A stretch of DNA of 15,154 nt, taken from contig DAOVYW010000033.1 of assembly GCA_030635415.1 (NCBI GenBank), forward strand, positions 1-15,154, given 5' to 3'. Below, in pieces: positions 7,394 through 13,916 of the stretch. Each line of letters opens with the position of its first letter. The stretch's first letter is position 1. The stretch is from Candidatus Firestoneibacteriota bacterium (GTDB lineage: Bacteria > Oederibacteriota > JAAXVQ01 > JAUVAV01). Made by a program: the position numbers and the translations under genes. Under the pieces are notes generated by a model. That model was not told the DNA's origin. It saw nothing but the letters and a program-made list of their open reading frames with translations, and did not search any database.

Positions 7394-7435
7394 CCGCCTG
7401 AATAAATAAAGTAAAGGCGGCTCTCAGTGGCCGCC
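7392..7435 (+). promoter_or_regulatory. Two mutually exclusive hairpins between cheB and hldD
   Basis: AGCCGCCT (7392-7399) can pair perfectly with AGGCGGCT (7415-7422) across a 15-base loop. GGCGGC (7416-7421) can instead pair with GCCGCC (7430-7435) across an 8-base loop. The middle segment is shared, so only one hairpin can form at a time. The second ends 4 bases before the AGGAG (7440-7444) that serves hldD. Neither is followed by a T-run, so a simple intrinsic terminator is unlikely. A role in attenuation or translation control is inference. Confidence 0.4.
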
Positions 7436-7451
7436 CAACAGGAGTAAACAC

Positions 7452-8423
7452 ATGATAGTCGTCACCGGCGGAGCGGGTTTTATCGGCAGCGCCATGATTT
7501 GGAAACTCAATGAGGCGGGCATCAAGGACATTCTGGTGGTTGACGCCCTGGATACCTCGGACAAATGGCGGAATTTAGTAAACCGGCATTTTACGGATTA
7601 TCTTGACCATGCTGAATTTCTGGAAAAAATCAAGGCCGACGCGTTGCCGGGGAATATCAAGGCTTTGGTACACATGGGGGCCTGCAGCGCCACCACGGAA
7701 CGGGATTCCCATTATCTTATGCGGAATAATTACCAGTACACGCAACGGTTGGCGGAGTGGGCCCTGTCCCGGAAGGTGCGGTTCATCTATGCCAGTTCCG
7801 GGGCCACTTACGGCAACGGCTCGCTGGGATATTCGGATTCAGACGAAACCACCATTCGCTTGAAACCACTGAACATGTACGGCTATTCCAAACATCTTTT
7901 TGATCTTTGGGCCCTCAGGTCCGGAGCGATTAATCATCTGGCCGGCTTGAAATTCTTCAACGTTTTTGGGCCGAATGAATATCATAAGGACGAAATGCGC
8001 AGTGTGGTTCACAAGGCCTGGGGCCAGATCAAAACTACCGGCCAAGTCAAGCTCTTCAAATCCTACTTGCCGGCCTACCGGGATGGAGAGCAGGTCCGTG
8101 ATTTCATATACATCAAGGATGTGGTGGAAGTCATTTGGTGGCTGCTCGGCCAGACCCGGGTAAACGGAATTTATAATATAGGTACGGGCCGTGCCCGGAC
8201 ATGGAAAGACCTGGCGCAGGCCGTCTTTACGGCCCTGGACCGCCCGCTCCAAATAGAATTCATAGAGATGCCGGAAAACTTGCGCGACCGCTACCAGTAT
8301 AAAACCGAAGCCGCGATCGAAAAACTGCGGCGCGCCGGATATACGGGAGACTTCCATTCCCTGGAAGACGGGGTCCGGGATTATGTTCGGAATTATCTGA
8401 TCCCGGAAGATCCATATTTGTGA
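7452..8423 (+). CDS. hldD: ADP-L-glycero-D-manno-heptose 6-epimerase
   Basis: 323 residues, aligning over its whole length with E. coli HldD/RfaD. It is a short-chain dehydrogenase/reductase-fold enzyme that converts ADP-D-glycero- to ADP-L-glycero-D-manno-heptose, the precursor of LPS inner core. Visible are the Rossmann NADP-binding GGAGFIG (6-12), HMGACSATTE, the catalytic YASSGATY Ser region, Y143xxxK147 (MYGYSK), FFNVFGPNEYHK, and RDFIYIKDVVEV. The family-specific GACSxTTE and NNYQYT motifs separate it from GalE-type epimerases. AGGAG precedes the ATG. No other heptose or LPS genes are adjacent. It implies a heptose-containing outer membrane, agreeing with the barrel proteins downstream. 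The stop overlaps the xerD start by 4 bases. Confidence 0.96.
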   Translation: MIVVTGGAGFIGSAMIWKLNEAGIKDILVVDALDTSDKWRNLVNRHFTDYLDHAEFLEKIKADALPGNIKALVHMGACSATTERDSHYLMRNNYQYTQRLAEWALSRKVRFIYASSGATYGNGSLGYSDSDETTIRLKPLNMYGYSKHLFDLWALRSGAINHLAGLKFFNVFGPNEYHKDEMRSVVHKAWGQIKTTGQVKLFKSYLPAYRDGEQVRDFIYIKDVVEVIWWLLGQTRVNGIYNIGTGRARTWKDLAQAVFTALDRPLQIEFIEMPENLRDRYQYKTEAAIEKLRRAGYTGDFHSLEDGVRDYVRNYLIPEDPYL

Positions 8424-9316
8424 TTCCACAAAACCTGCCGTCCTGGCTCGGGGATTTCTTCAATTTTCTCGCGGCCGAGAAAGGCCTTGCCTCCAATACC
8501 CTGGCGGCGTATGGCAGTGACATTTCACAGTACCTGGCATACTTAAAACATCAGAATCTGGAGTTTAATCCGTGCTGTCCGCCCGGCCGGGAAAAGATCC
8601 AGGATTTTCTAGGTGCACTTATGGGCCGTCGTAAAGCTTCCGCCACAATTGTGCGCATGCTGGTCTCTTTACGGGCGCTGCACCGCTTTCTTATAAACGA
8701 AGGCCTGAATAATTGTGATCCTACGGAGGATTTTGAATCCTACCGGTTGTGGAAAAAACTGCCCGATATTCTTAATGTCGAAGAAGTGGGGAAACTGCTC
8801 CGGGCCCCGGATTTTGAATCCCGTCACGGCTTGCGCGATCGCGCCATGTTGGAGTTATTATACGCCGCCGGGCTGCGGGTTACAGAGCTGGTGGAAATCA
8901 CCCCGGATCGGATCAACTGGGAAGAGGGATACCTGCTCGTGAAGGGCAAGGGTCACAAGGAACGACTGGTGCCTATTGGGAGCACGGCTTTGGCCGTTAC
9001 CCGGCGCTACTTGCGGGAACGCGGCGCGGGGGATGGAGCGCAGCCGCTTTTTCTCTCTTGGGGGCGCAAGGGATTTACCCGCGTGGGGTTCTGGAAAATG
9101 ATCCGGCGTTACGCCCGGCGGGCCGGAATCACTAAGTCCATTTCGCCGCATACTTTGCGTCATTCTTTTGCCACACATCTTCTGGCTGGAGGCGCGGATC
9201 TGAGAGTAGTCCAGGAAATGCTCGGGCACGCGGATATCAATACTACCCAGATATATACTCACATAGACCGTAGCCGGCTTCAGGCCGTTCACCGGCAGTA
9301 CCATCCGAGAGCATAA
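8420..9316 (+). CDS. xerD: Tyrosine recombinase XerD
   Basis: 298 residues, the same length as E. coli XerD, and ending in the same HPRA. The SAM-like N-terminal DNA-binding domain (about 8-95) is followed by the catalytic domain with R153 (AAGLRVTEL), K177 (KGKGHKER), H244 and R247 (HTLRH), H270 (LGHADINTTQ) and the nucleophile Y279 (IYTH). The last four carry the same numbers as in E. coli XerD. With XerC it resolves chromosome dimers at dif during division. The start is a GTG inside the hldD stop (GTGA overlap). Housekeeping length and context argue against a phage or integron integrase. XerC cannot be fully excluded, but the DLRVVQEMLGH and YHPRA features favour XerD. Confidence 0.92.
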   Translation: MIPQNLPSWLGDFFNFLAAEKGLASNTLAAYGSDISQYLAYLKHQNLEFNPCCPPGREKIQDFLGALMGRRKASATIVRMLVSLRALHRFLINEGLNNCDPTEDFESYRLWKKLPDILNVEEVGKLLRAPDFESRHGLRDRAMLELLYAAGLRVTELVEITPDRINWEEGYLLVKGKGHKERLVPIGSTALAVTRRYLRERGAGDGAQPLFLSWGRKGFTRVGFWKMIRRYARRAGITKSISPHTLRHSFATHLLAGGADLRVVQEMLGHADINTTQIYTHIDRSRLQAVHRQYHPRA

Positions 9317-9364
9317 ATAGTCGATCCGGACGCCGGGCTATTTGTCAGTTGACCCAACTTTTTT
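9315..9364 (+). terminator. Probable intrinsic terminator after xerD
   Basis: An outer AAATAG/CTATTT stem (9315-9320/9338-9343) encloses CCGG-ACG-CCGG. It is followed by a second small perfect stem AGTTG-ACC-CAACT (9347-9359) that runs straight into six T residues (9359-9364). Each stem is short, but the T-run and the new promoter just downstream support a transcript end here. The first stem begins inside the xerD stop codon. Confidence 0.45.
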
Positions 9365-9386
9365 CATTTTTCCGCTCGATTTCACT

Positions 9387-9414
9387 TTGTTATTTCCGGT
9401 TCACCATTTATAAT
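9387..9414 (+). promoter_or_regulatory. Sigma-70-type promoter for the surface-protein unit
   Basis: A perfect TATAAT (9409-9414) lies 16 bases after TTGTTA (9387-9392), which matches TTGACA at 4 of 6 positions. Transcription would start near 9421, giving a leader of about 30 bases with the ribosome binding site AAGAGGTG (9439-9446) before the start codon at 9453. It follows the xerD terminator, marking a new transcription unit. Confidence 0.6.
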
Positions 9415-9452
9415 AACAAAAAAGTTAAAATACTTCTTAAGAGGTGAATGAT

Positions 9453-11147
9453 TTGAAACGTACTATTCAAATGCTGCTCTCTATTTTACTTTTGGGTCTG
9501 CCTTTGAGCGCGTCGGCGGCAGATTACTTTCTTATTGCCATTGACTCGCCGGTGCAGGCTGGCGATAATCTGGCGGTCACGATAACCGCTTTTAAAGCGG
9601 ATGACACCATGGATACTTCCTATAAGGATACAGTTAACTTTACCGTAAGTCCTCACCCCGGAACCGTATCCCCGACGGTTTCCGGAAGTTTTGTCGGCGG
9701 GGAATGGTCAACCAATACTATGCAATTTATAGCGGCAGATGATAATGTCACGCTTACCTGCACCGACGCGGGCGGAGGCACGGGAACGGCTGTTATTGAC
9801 GTTAATGCCGGACCGGGAACGCAGCTCTTAATTTTAGTGCCGGGCGAGACGCACACCCCGGGGTTTTCTCCGGGCGTAACGCCCATTGAACCCCGTCACC
9901 TTATCGAAGGATACAGTCATCCGGTTACAGTTTACGTAGTGGATGATTTCTGGAATTGGGACCAGAGTTTCCCGAGTACTTCTATAGCAGGTTCCGGCGT
10001 AGGCGCCGTAATTACGCCGGCATCATTTAATACCAGTGATGGCCGGGCTTGGTTTACGCTTCGCTTAACGATGACCGGGCTTATTACTACTGGCTTTACT
10101 TGTCCGGATGCGATTAATAATACCAAACAAGTATGGGCGGATTCCGCTTCCGTGGCATGGTTGCATCTTAAAGTGCCTTCGCAAGTTACGGCCGGCGCGC
10201 CCTTTTCCCTCACCGCCACGGTTTCCAGCCAGGAAGGGGATCCGGACCAGGTGCTTCCCACCAACAGCGATGTGTTCAAGATAAACCGTTATATGACAGG
10301 TACTTCGGATCCAGCCTTGGGAAATTGGGGAGGGCAGAGTGAGAATCTTTCCCTGACCATGGGGCAGTATTCCGGGCATAACTTTACCTACGACCGGGCC
10401 GAGTCCATCTGGTTACGCGGAGAAAAAACCGGAGGTGGATCAATTTACCTGATCGGCGTTTCTACTACGCCTATTGAAGTTCTGCCTAATGTCCCGGCAG
10501 CAATCCAGGCCACCTTGGATCCGGCTCAGGTGCAAGCCCAACACACCACCCACATCACAGCGCGTATTTTAGACCAGTACGGCAATCCCACCCCCAGCGA
10601 TCTCCATTCTTTCGTCGTGAAGTTTGACCAGGTCGCGGGCAGTGGTTTTCTCTCCGTAAGCCGGACCGCCGCGAATATTGACGGGAACGCGTATTGCGAT
10701 TTCACCGGCGGAGTGGTCAATGAGGAAGCCCATATCCGGGTGCGGGCCGAGCATACAACCACGCAGCATATATATGCCGAGACTATAATACCGGTGAAAG
10801 TTTCGGTGGCCGCGGCTCAGCCGGGAGCAATTCTCAATTACCCTAATCCGTTTGATCCTGCGCAAGGCCAGAGTACTTCGATTAATTATTATCTGGAAAG
10901 CCGGGGGAATGTCGAGATCAGGATTTATGACGCGTTTGGCCGCTTGGTACTGTCCGAAAATTTGAGTGAAACAGCAGGGGATACCATATCCCAAAATGCT
11001 ACTTCCGCCGGGGGGGCGAACTGGGCATGGGACGGCCGGAATGGCGAGGGGCGGATTGTTGCCAACGGCATATACCTGGTTAAAATCACGGCGCGGGGAA
11101 GTACCGGGGCCCAAGAATTCAAGCGTCGGGTGGGGGTGCTGAAATGA
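9453..11147 (+). CDS. Secreted beta-rich surface protein with C-terminal FlgD-like domain
   Basis: 564 residues from a TTG at 9453, chosen because AAGAGGTG (9439-9446) lies 6 bases upstream and the protein then opens with a clean signal peptide: KR, a hydrophobic run, then LSASA before ADYF. A GTG at 9444 is also in frame but sits within that binding site. The body has several Ig/Big-like beta segments, such as 'VQAGDNLAVTITAF', 'VTAGAPFSLTATV' and 'VQAQHTTHITARILDQYGNPT', the last being a bacterial Ig-like pattern. Residues about 459-564 form a FlgD-Ig-like / type-A-sorting-like domain: NYPNPFDP, VEIRIYDAFGRLV, WAWDGRNGEGRIVANGIYLVK, and a basic end. Such domains often mark surface export in PorV-bearing bacteria. 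The next gene, a PorV/PorQ-type protein, overlaps it by ATGA. Ligand or substrate is unknown. Confidence 0.8.
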   Translation: MKRTIQMLLSILLLGLPLSASAADYFLIAIDSPVQAGDNLAVTITAFKADDTMDTSYKDTVNFTVSPHPGTVSPTVSGSFVGGEWSTNTMQFIAADDNVTLTCTDAGGGTGTAVIDVNAGPGTQLLILVPGETHTPGFSPGVTPIEPRHLIEGYSHPVTVYVVDDFWNWDQSFPSTSIAGSGVGAVITPASFNTSDGRAWFTLRLTMTGLITTGFTCPDAINNTKQVWADSASVAWLHLKVPSQVTAGAPFSLTATVSSQEGDPDQVLPTNSDVFKINRYMTGTSDPALGNWGGQSENLSLTMGQYSGHNFTYDRAESIWLRGEKTGGGSIYLIGVSTTPIEVLPNVPAAIQATLDPAQVQAQHTTHITARILDQYGNPTPSDLHSFVVKFDQVAGSGFLSVSRTAANIDGNAYCDFTGGVVNEEAHIRVRAEHTTTQHIYAETIIPVKVSVAAAQPGAILNYPNPFDPAQGQSTSINYYLESRGNVEIRIYDAFGRLVLSENLSETAGDTISQNATSAGGANWAWDGRNGEGRIVANGIYLVKITARGSTGAQEFKRRVGVLK

Positions 11148-12415
11148 GAACCGGGCGAATGATAAGACAAAGCGTATTTCAACTCGGCATGGCCGGCCTG
11201 CTGGCCGCGGCGGCTTTTATTCCCGTGTCCACAGTTGCAGCCGAAGGCGATGCCGGGCAGCCCGGGGCTTTCCTGACTTATGGCGCCGGAGCCCGGGCCA
11301 TGGCCATGGGACGGGCCTTTACCGGCCTGGCGGATGATGCCACGGCAGTGTATTGGAATCCAGCCGGACTTTCCAACCTGACACAGAATCAGGCCATAGT
11401 GCAGTATGTCTCATTAATTGCCGGCAGTAATTACCAGTACCTGGGTTATAATCATATTTTGCCTTATGTCGGGACTCTGGGCGTGGGCTTGATTTTACTG
11501 AATCAGGGCGAGGCCGAAGGCCGCGACTCTTATAATGAATTAAGCGACAGCTTTGTGAACAACCAGTTGGGCGTTCTGCTGGGATTTGGCACAGATATAA
11601 CACCCGTGCTCGCCGCCGGAGGAAGTTTGAAAATCGTGAGCCAAACCCTGATGAATGTCTCGGGAACCGGGTTCGGGCTGGATGCCGGCATCATGTATCA
11701 TCCCTGGCCTTTTTTGAACGCGGGCTTGATATTCCGGAACCTGCTGGCGCCGGTGATTCAATTGAAAGACGAGAAAGAAGAGTATCCCCTGAATATGGTA
11801 TTGGGAGTAGGGGTGAAGATTTTTGAAGAGCAAGTAAAATTAGACCTGGACATTGCGAAGAACCTGGAACAGGATGTGGTCAAGCTCTGCCTGGGACTGG
11901 AAGTTTCGCCCCTGCCCGGCCTGTTTTTACGGGCTGGAATTGATGATACGGAAATAGGCATGGGCGCGGGTTATCGTTACCAAGAGTTTCAGCTGGACTA
12001 TGCTCTGGGGTTACAAACCGTGGAGGTAATGCATAAGGTGGCCCTGTCTTACTACTTCGGCGGATTTGTCATGGATGTAAAAGCCGAGCCGGAAACCTTC
12101 TCGCCGGTAGGCATCAATAAGGTATCGGTCTTAAAGATTAATTGTCAAACCAAATTCCCCTTGCGGATTTGGACCCTGGAAATCAGAAACGAAGCCAAAT
12201 CCCTGGTAAAAAAATACTCCGGCGAGGGTTCGCCCCCGGGGCATGTGGTCTGGGACGGGTTGCTGGATAATACTAGTCCCATGCCGGATGGAAGATACAC
12301 AGTGATCTTGACAGTGGAAGACGCTTCCGGCGGGACAAAGAAAACGGCGGATATTTTTGTTAATATCCAGAGCATTCTTCCGCTGGGGGTTTCGCCCGTG
12401 GAGATGCTGGAATAG
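11144..12415 (+). CDS. PorV/PorQ-type outer-membrane barrel protein with C-terminal FlgD-like domain
   Basis: 423 residues. A signal peptide (basic N-region, GLLAAAAF core, VAA-like cleavage near residue 33) is followed by the family opening: FLTYGAGARAMAMG, then FTGLADDATAVYWNPAGL. The rest to about residue 310 alternates amphipathic strands typical of the FadL-like PorV/PorQ/UPF0164 barrels. Residues about 342-410 form an added beta domain with FlgD-like features (WTLEIRN, VVWDGLLDN, PDGRYTVILTVED), unlike plain PorV. In type IX secretion PorV shuttles cargo with C-terminal domains at the outer membrane. The overlap with the upstream secreted protein suggests they work together, although core type IX genes are not in the window. 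An internal ATG at 11159 could be the start instead. Confidence 0.82.
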   Translation: MRTGRMIRQSVFQLGMAGLLAAAAFIPVSTVAAEGDAGQPGAFLTYGAGARAMAMGRAFTGLADDATAVYWNPAGLSNLTQNQAIVQYVSLIAGSNYQYLGYNHILPYVGTLGVGLILLNQGEAEGRDSYNELSDSFVNNQLGVLLGFGTDITPVLAAGGSLKIVSQTLMNVSGTGFGLDAGIMYHPWPFLNAGLIFRNLLAPVIQLKDEKEEYPLNMVLGVGVKIFEEQVKLDLDIAKNLEQDVVKLCLGLEVSPLPGLFLRAGIDDTEIGMGAGYRYQEFQLDYALGLQTVEVMHKVALSYYFGGFVMDVKAEPETFSPVGINKVSVLKINCQTKFPLRIWTLEIRNEAKSLVKKYSGEGSPPGHVVWDGLLDNTSPMPDGRYTVILTVEDASGGTKKTADIFVNIQSILPLGVSPVEMLE

Positions 12416-12511
12416 CAGGGAATAAGACATCCGCGATGGTGGCATATCTTGGCTTTTAGGGGATTGAAAAACGCGTGAAGAAAAAAGAGGGAAGATTATT
12501 TTGAATTATAT

Positions 12512-12540
12512 TTGCAGAACGAATAAGATGCCTGTATATT
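12512..12540 (+). promoter_or_regulatory. Possible promoter for the HAMP protein
   Basis: TTGCAG (12512-12517) and TATATT (12535-12540) are separated by 17 bases, in an AT-rich 177-base intergenic stretch. The -10 matches at 5 of 6 positions, but the -35 only at 3. No convincing terminator was seen after the upstream barrel gene, so read-through is also possible. Confidence 0.35.
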
Positions 12541-12592
12541 AAAGAAATGGAAAAGAATAACGGTAATATTAATAAAATTGTGAGGTGGAAAA

Positions 12593-13153
12593 GTGGCTCA
12601 GACATTTAAAAGAAAACAGATTTATATTAATATGGACCTGCAATTCAAGTACTCGCTGGTTTTGATTTTTACCATGTTTATAGAAATGGTCATTGTGGGG
12701 CTGGCTTTGCTATACGTCTTTTCGCAACCCAAGCCGGATATTCCGGGCGCGAATATTTATTTTATTTATAAAGTTGTGTTGGCTATCATTCTTTTTCTTA
12801 CCTTGTGTAATATTACGGTGGGCGTTTATCTGTCCCACAAAGTAGCGGGCCCTCTTTTTCGTTTTGTTATGTGTACCCGCGAACTGGCGCAGGGCAATTT
12901 CAAGATCCAGGTTAATTTACGGAAGGGCGATGAAATGCGGGAGTTGGAGTCGGCCTATAATGATATGACGGATAAAATCAGAAGCCTGGTTCGGCAGGAC
13001 CGCCAGAAACTTAAAGCAATACAGGACTCACTGGGAGTAATCGGGGATTCCCTGGCCAAAAATGTCGGAAAACCCGAGAAAGACAAAATCCTTGAGGAAA
13101 TCAAGGATATTCGGGAAAATACGGAACAAATCATGAGTTTTTATATTGTTTAG
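12593..13153 (+). CDS. Small two-TM HAMP-domain membrane protein
   Basis: 186 residues from a GTG with AGGTGG four bases upstream. Two hydrophobic helices (about 20-43 and 57-80) are joined by a loop of only about 13 residues, too short for a sensor domain. A HAMP domain follows (about 80-132: the GP at 86-87, then the GDEMREL element). A charged coiled coil runs to about 182, and the protein stops there. There is no methyl-accepting, kinase, cyclase or GGDEF domain. HAMP normally relays signals from a periplasmic sensor to a cytoplasmic output; here neither end is present, so it may work by assembling with another protein. A truncated receptor is the alternative, but the coiled coil ends cleanly with no recognisable remnant downstream. 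Confidence 0.8.
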   Translation: MAQTFKRKQIYINMDLQFKYSLVLIFTMFIEMVIVGLALLYVFSQPKPDIPGANIYFIYKVVLAIILFLTLCNITVGVYLSHKVAGPLFRFVMCTRELAQGNFKIQVNLRKGDEMRELESAYNDMTDKIRSLVRQDRQKLKAIQDSLGVIGDSLAKNVGKPEKDKILEEIKDIRENTEQIMSFYIV

Positions 13154-13183
13154 TTTCTATTGTAGAAAGGGGTTTCCTTCTCC

Positions 13184-13405
13184 TCTTAGTGTCATGTCTC
13201 ACAAGTACTTGGAATTTATATTTTGTCATTCCGGCATGCTTTAAGCCCTGGACTAAACCATCTCCTGGTCTAAATCATCCAGGACAGGCAGGACAGGCCG
13301 GAATCTATGAATTTATCAGTAAAAAAAAATAATGCTTTTCTGGACCCCGGCTAAAATCATGCCGGGGTGACATATTGATGGAATTTCTGAGACACGATAC
13401 TAAGA
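13184..13405. mobile_element. MITE-like 222-base element with terminal inverted repeats
   Basis: The ends TCTTAGTGTCATGTCTCA (13184-13201) and TGAGACACGATACTAAGA (13388-13405) are inverted copies matching at 16 of 18 bases. Just inside are two more inverted copies of a 24-base unit (13224-13247 and 13349-13372; 20 of 24 match), each starting TGTCA and containing CCGGCATG. The right unit forms a perfect CCCCGGC/GCCGGGG hairpin. The left arm ATTCCGGC (13228-13235) pairs with GCCGGAAT (13297-13304). The middle has a 9-base tandem repeat (AGGACAGGC twice, 13281-13298) and a 14-base direct repeat (13247-13260/13264-13277, 12 of 14). It has no coding capacity. No clear target duplication was seen. 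Mobility is inferred from structure. Confidence 0.55.
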
Positions 13406-13487
13406 CCCTGTCGTTAATAAAGCCAAGCTGAGTATTAAATTACATTTTTACTTAACTTTCCCAATGCCCATTCCTCTTAATCTGCTC

Positions 13488-13520
13488 CCAAGGCGCATTT
13501 TTGCTTTGGTCATATTTTTT
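13488..13520 (+). terminator. Weak terminator-like hairpin
   Basis: CCAAGGC (13488-13494) can pair with GCTTTGG (13503-13509) with one G-T pair, around an 8-base loop, followed after 5 bases by six T residues (13515-13520). It lies 335 bases after the HAMP gene, so it could end that transcript, but the stem is weak. Confidence 0.2.
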
Positions 13521-13629
13521 CTGAGTGTTTGTGAATAACGCCTAAAGTTTTTGTTAATGACAAATGTAAAGTTATTTATGACGCACTACACTAGGAGCGT
13601 GAGCATTTAGCCGATTTTTTTAATTTCAG

Positions 13630-13685
13630 AACAATTGAACAATAGAAAATAGACCGCAATTGAGTTTTTCTATTGCTCTATTGTT
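13630..13685. repeat. Imperfect 20-base inverted repeat
   Basis: The arms at 13630-13649 and 13666-13685 are inverted copies matching at 18 of 20 positions, around a 16-base loop. Each arm contains two related 8-mers of the ACAATAGA type. The arms are nearly all A/T, so a folded RNA would be only moderately stable. Confidence 0.5.
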
Positions 13686-13709
13686 GCCGGGGAGTTTAAT
13701 TAAATACCC

Positions 13710-13774
13710 CTGCGTTTTGTAGAGGACATTTCGCTTTCAAGGATTGATAAAACAGCGCGAAAATTTATACGCAG
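13710..13774 (+). promoter_or_regulatory. Nested two-stem fold upstream of the last PorV-like gene
   Basis: CTGCGT (13710-13715) pairs perfectly with ACGCAG (13769-13774). Inside it TTTCGC (13729-13734) pairs perfectly with GCGAAA (13757-13762), with internal loops of 13 and 6 bases and a 22-base apical loop. Immediately before is GGGG/CCCC (13689-13692/13707-13710) around a TTTAATTAAA palindrome. It could be a structured leader, but it does not match any riboswitch I can recognise. Confidence 0.3.
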
Positions 13775-13916
13775 AAAAGTGAGTGGCTAATATTTATTTC
13801 AAAGGCTACCTGTTTGGCCGGGTGATATAAATAATAGGGAATATAATAAGGGAAATAAATTGCTGGATTAATTGCAAAGATTATGGTAGGCTATAGCTGA
13901 GAGAGGTGAGCTTATC

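Larger units (their letters stand above)
13154..13916 (+). other. AT-rich 763-base intergenic region rich in inverted repeats
   Basis: I find no credible gene on either strand. Right after the HAMP gene is a perfect short hairpin TTTCTA-TTG-TAGAAA (13154-13168) without GC pairs. The region then holds the MITE-like element and the inverted repeats listed separately. A perfect TATAAT lies at 13842-13847, but no good -35 stands at the right distance, so it is only a weak promoter candidate for the gene at 13917, which has its own GAGAGGTGAG binding site at 13901-13910. Base composition is clearly more AT-rich than the flanking genes. Confidence 0.7.

Noticed and set aside
8420..9316. Tyrosine recombinase as a phage, integron or mobile-element integrase
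   Set aside because: Length, catalytic residue numbering and the C-terminal end match chromosomal XerD; no attachment site, tRNA or cargo genes are nearby.
13631..13684. Repeated ACAATAGA-type 8-mers as a CRISPR array
   Set aside because: There are only two imperfect units per arm, in inverted orientation, with no regular spacers and no cas genes.
13710..13840. A c-di-GMP-I (GEMM) riboswitch ahead of the PorV-like gene
   Set aside because: Some short pieces (a GAAA, ACGCAGAAAAG, GCCGGGTGATA) recall the class, but the conserved core and stem pairings do not line up.
13842..13847. A full promoter for the gene at 13917
   Set aside because: TATAAT is perfect, but no acceptable -35 lies 15-19 bases upstream; in this AT-rich stretch the match could be chance.
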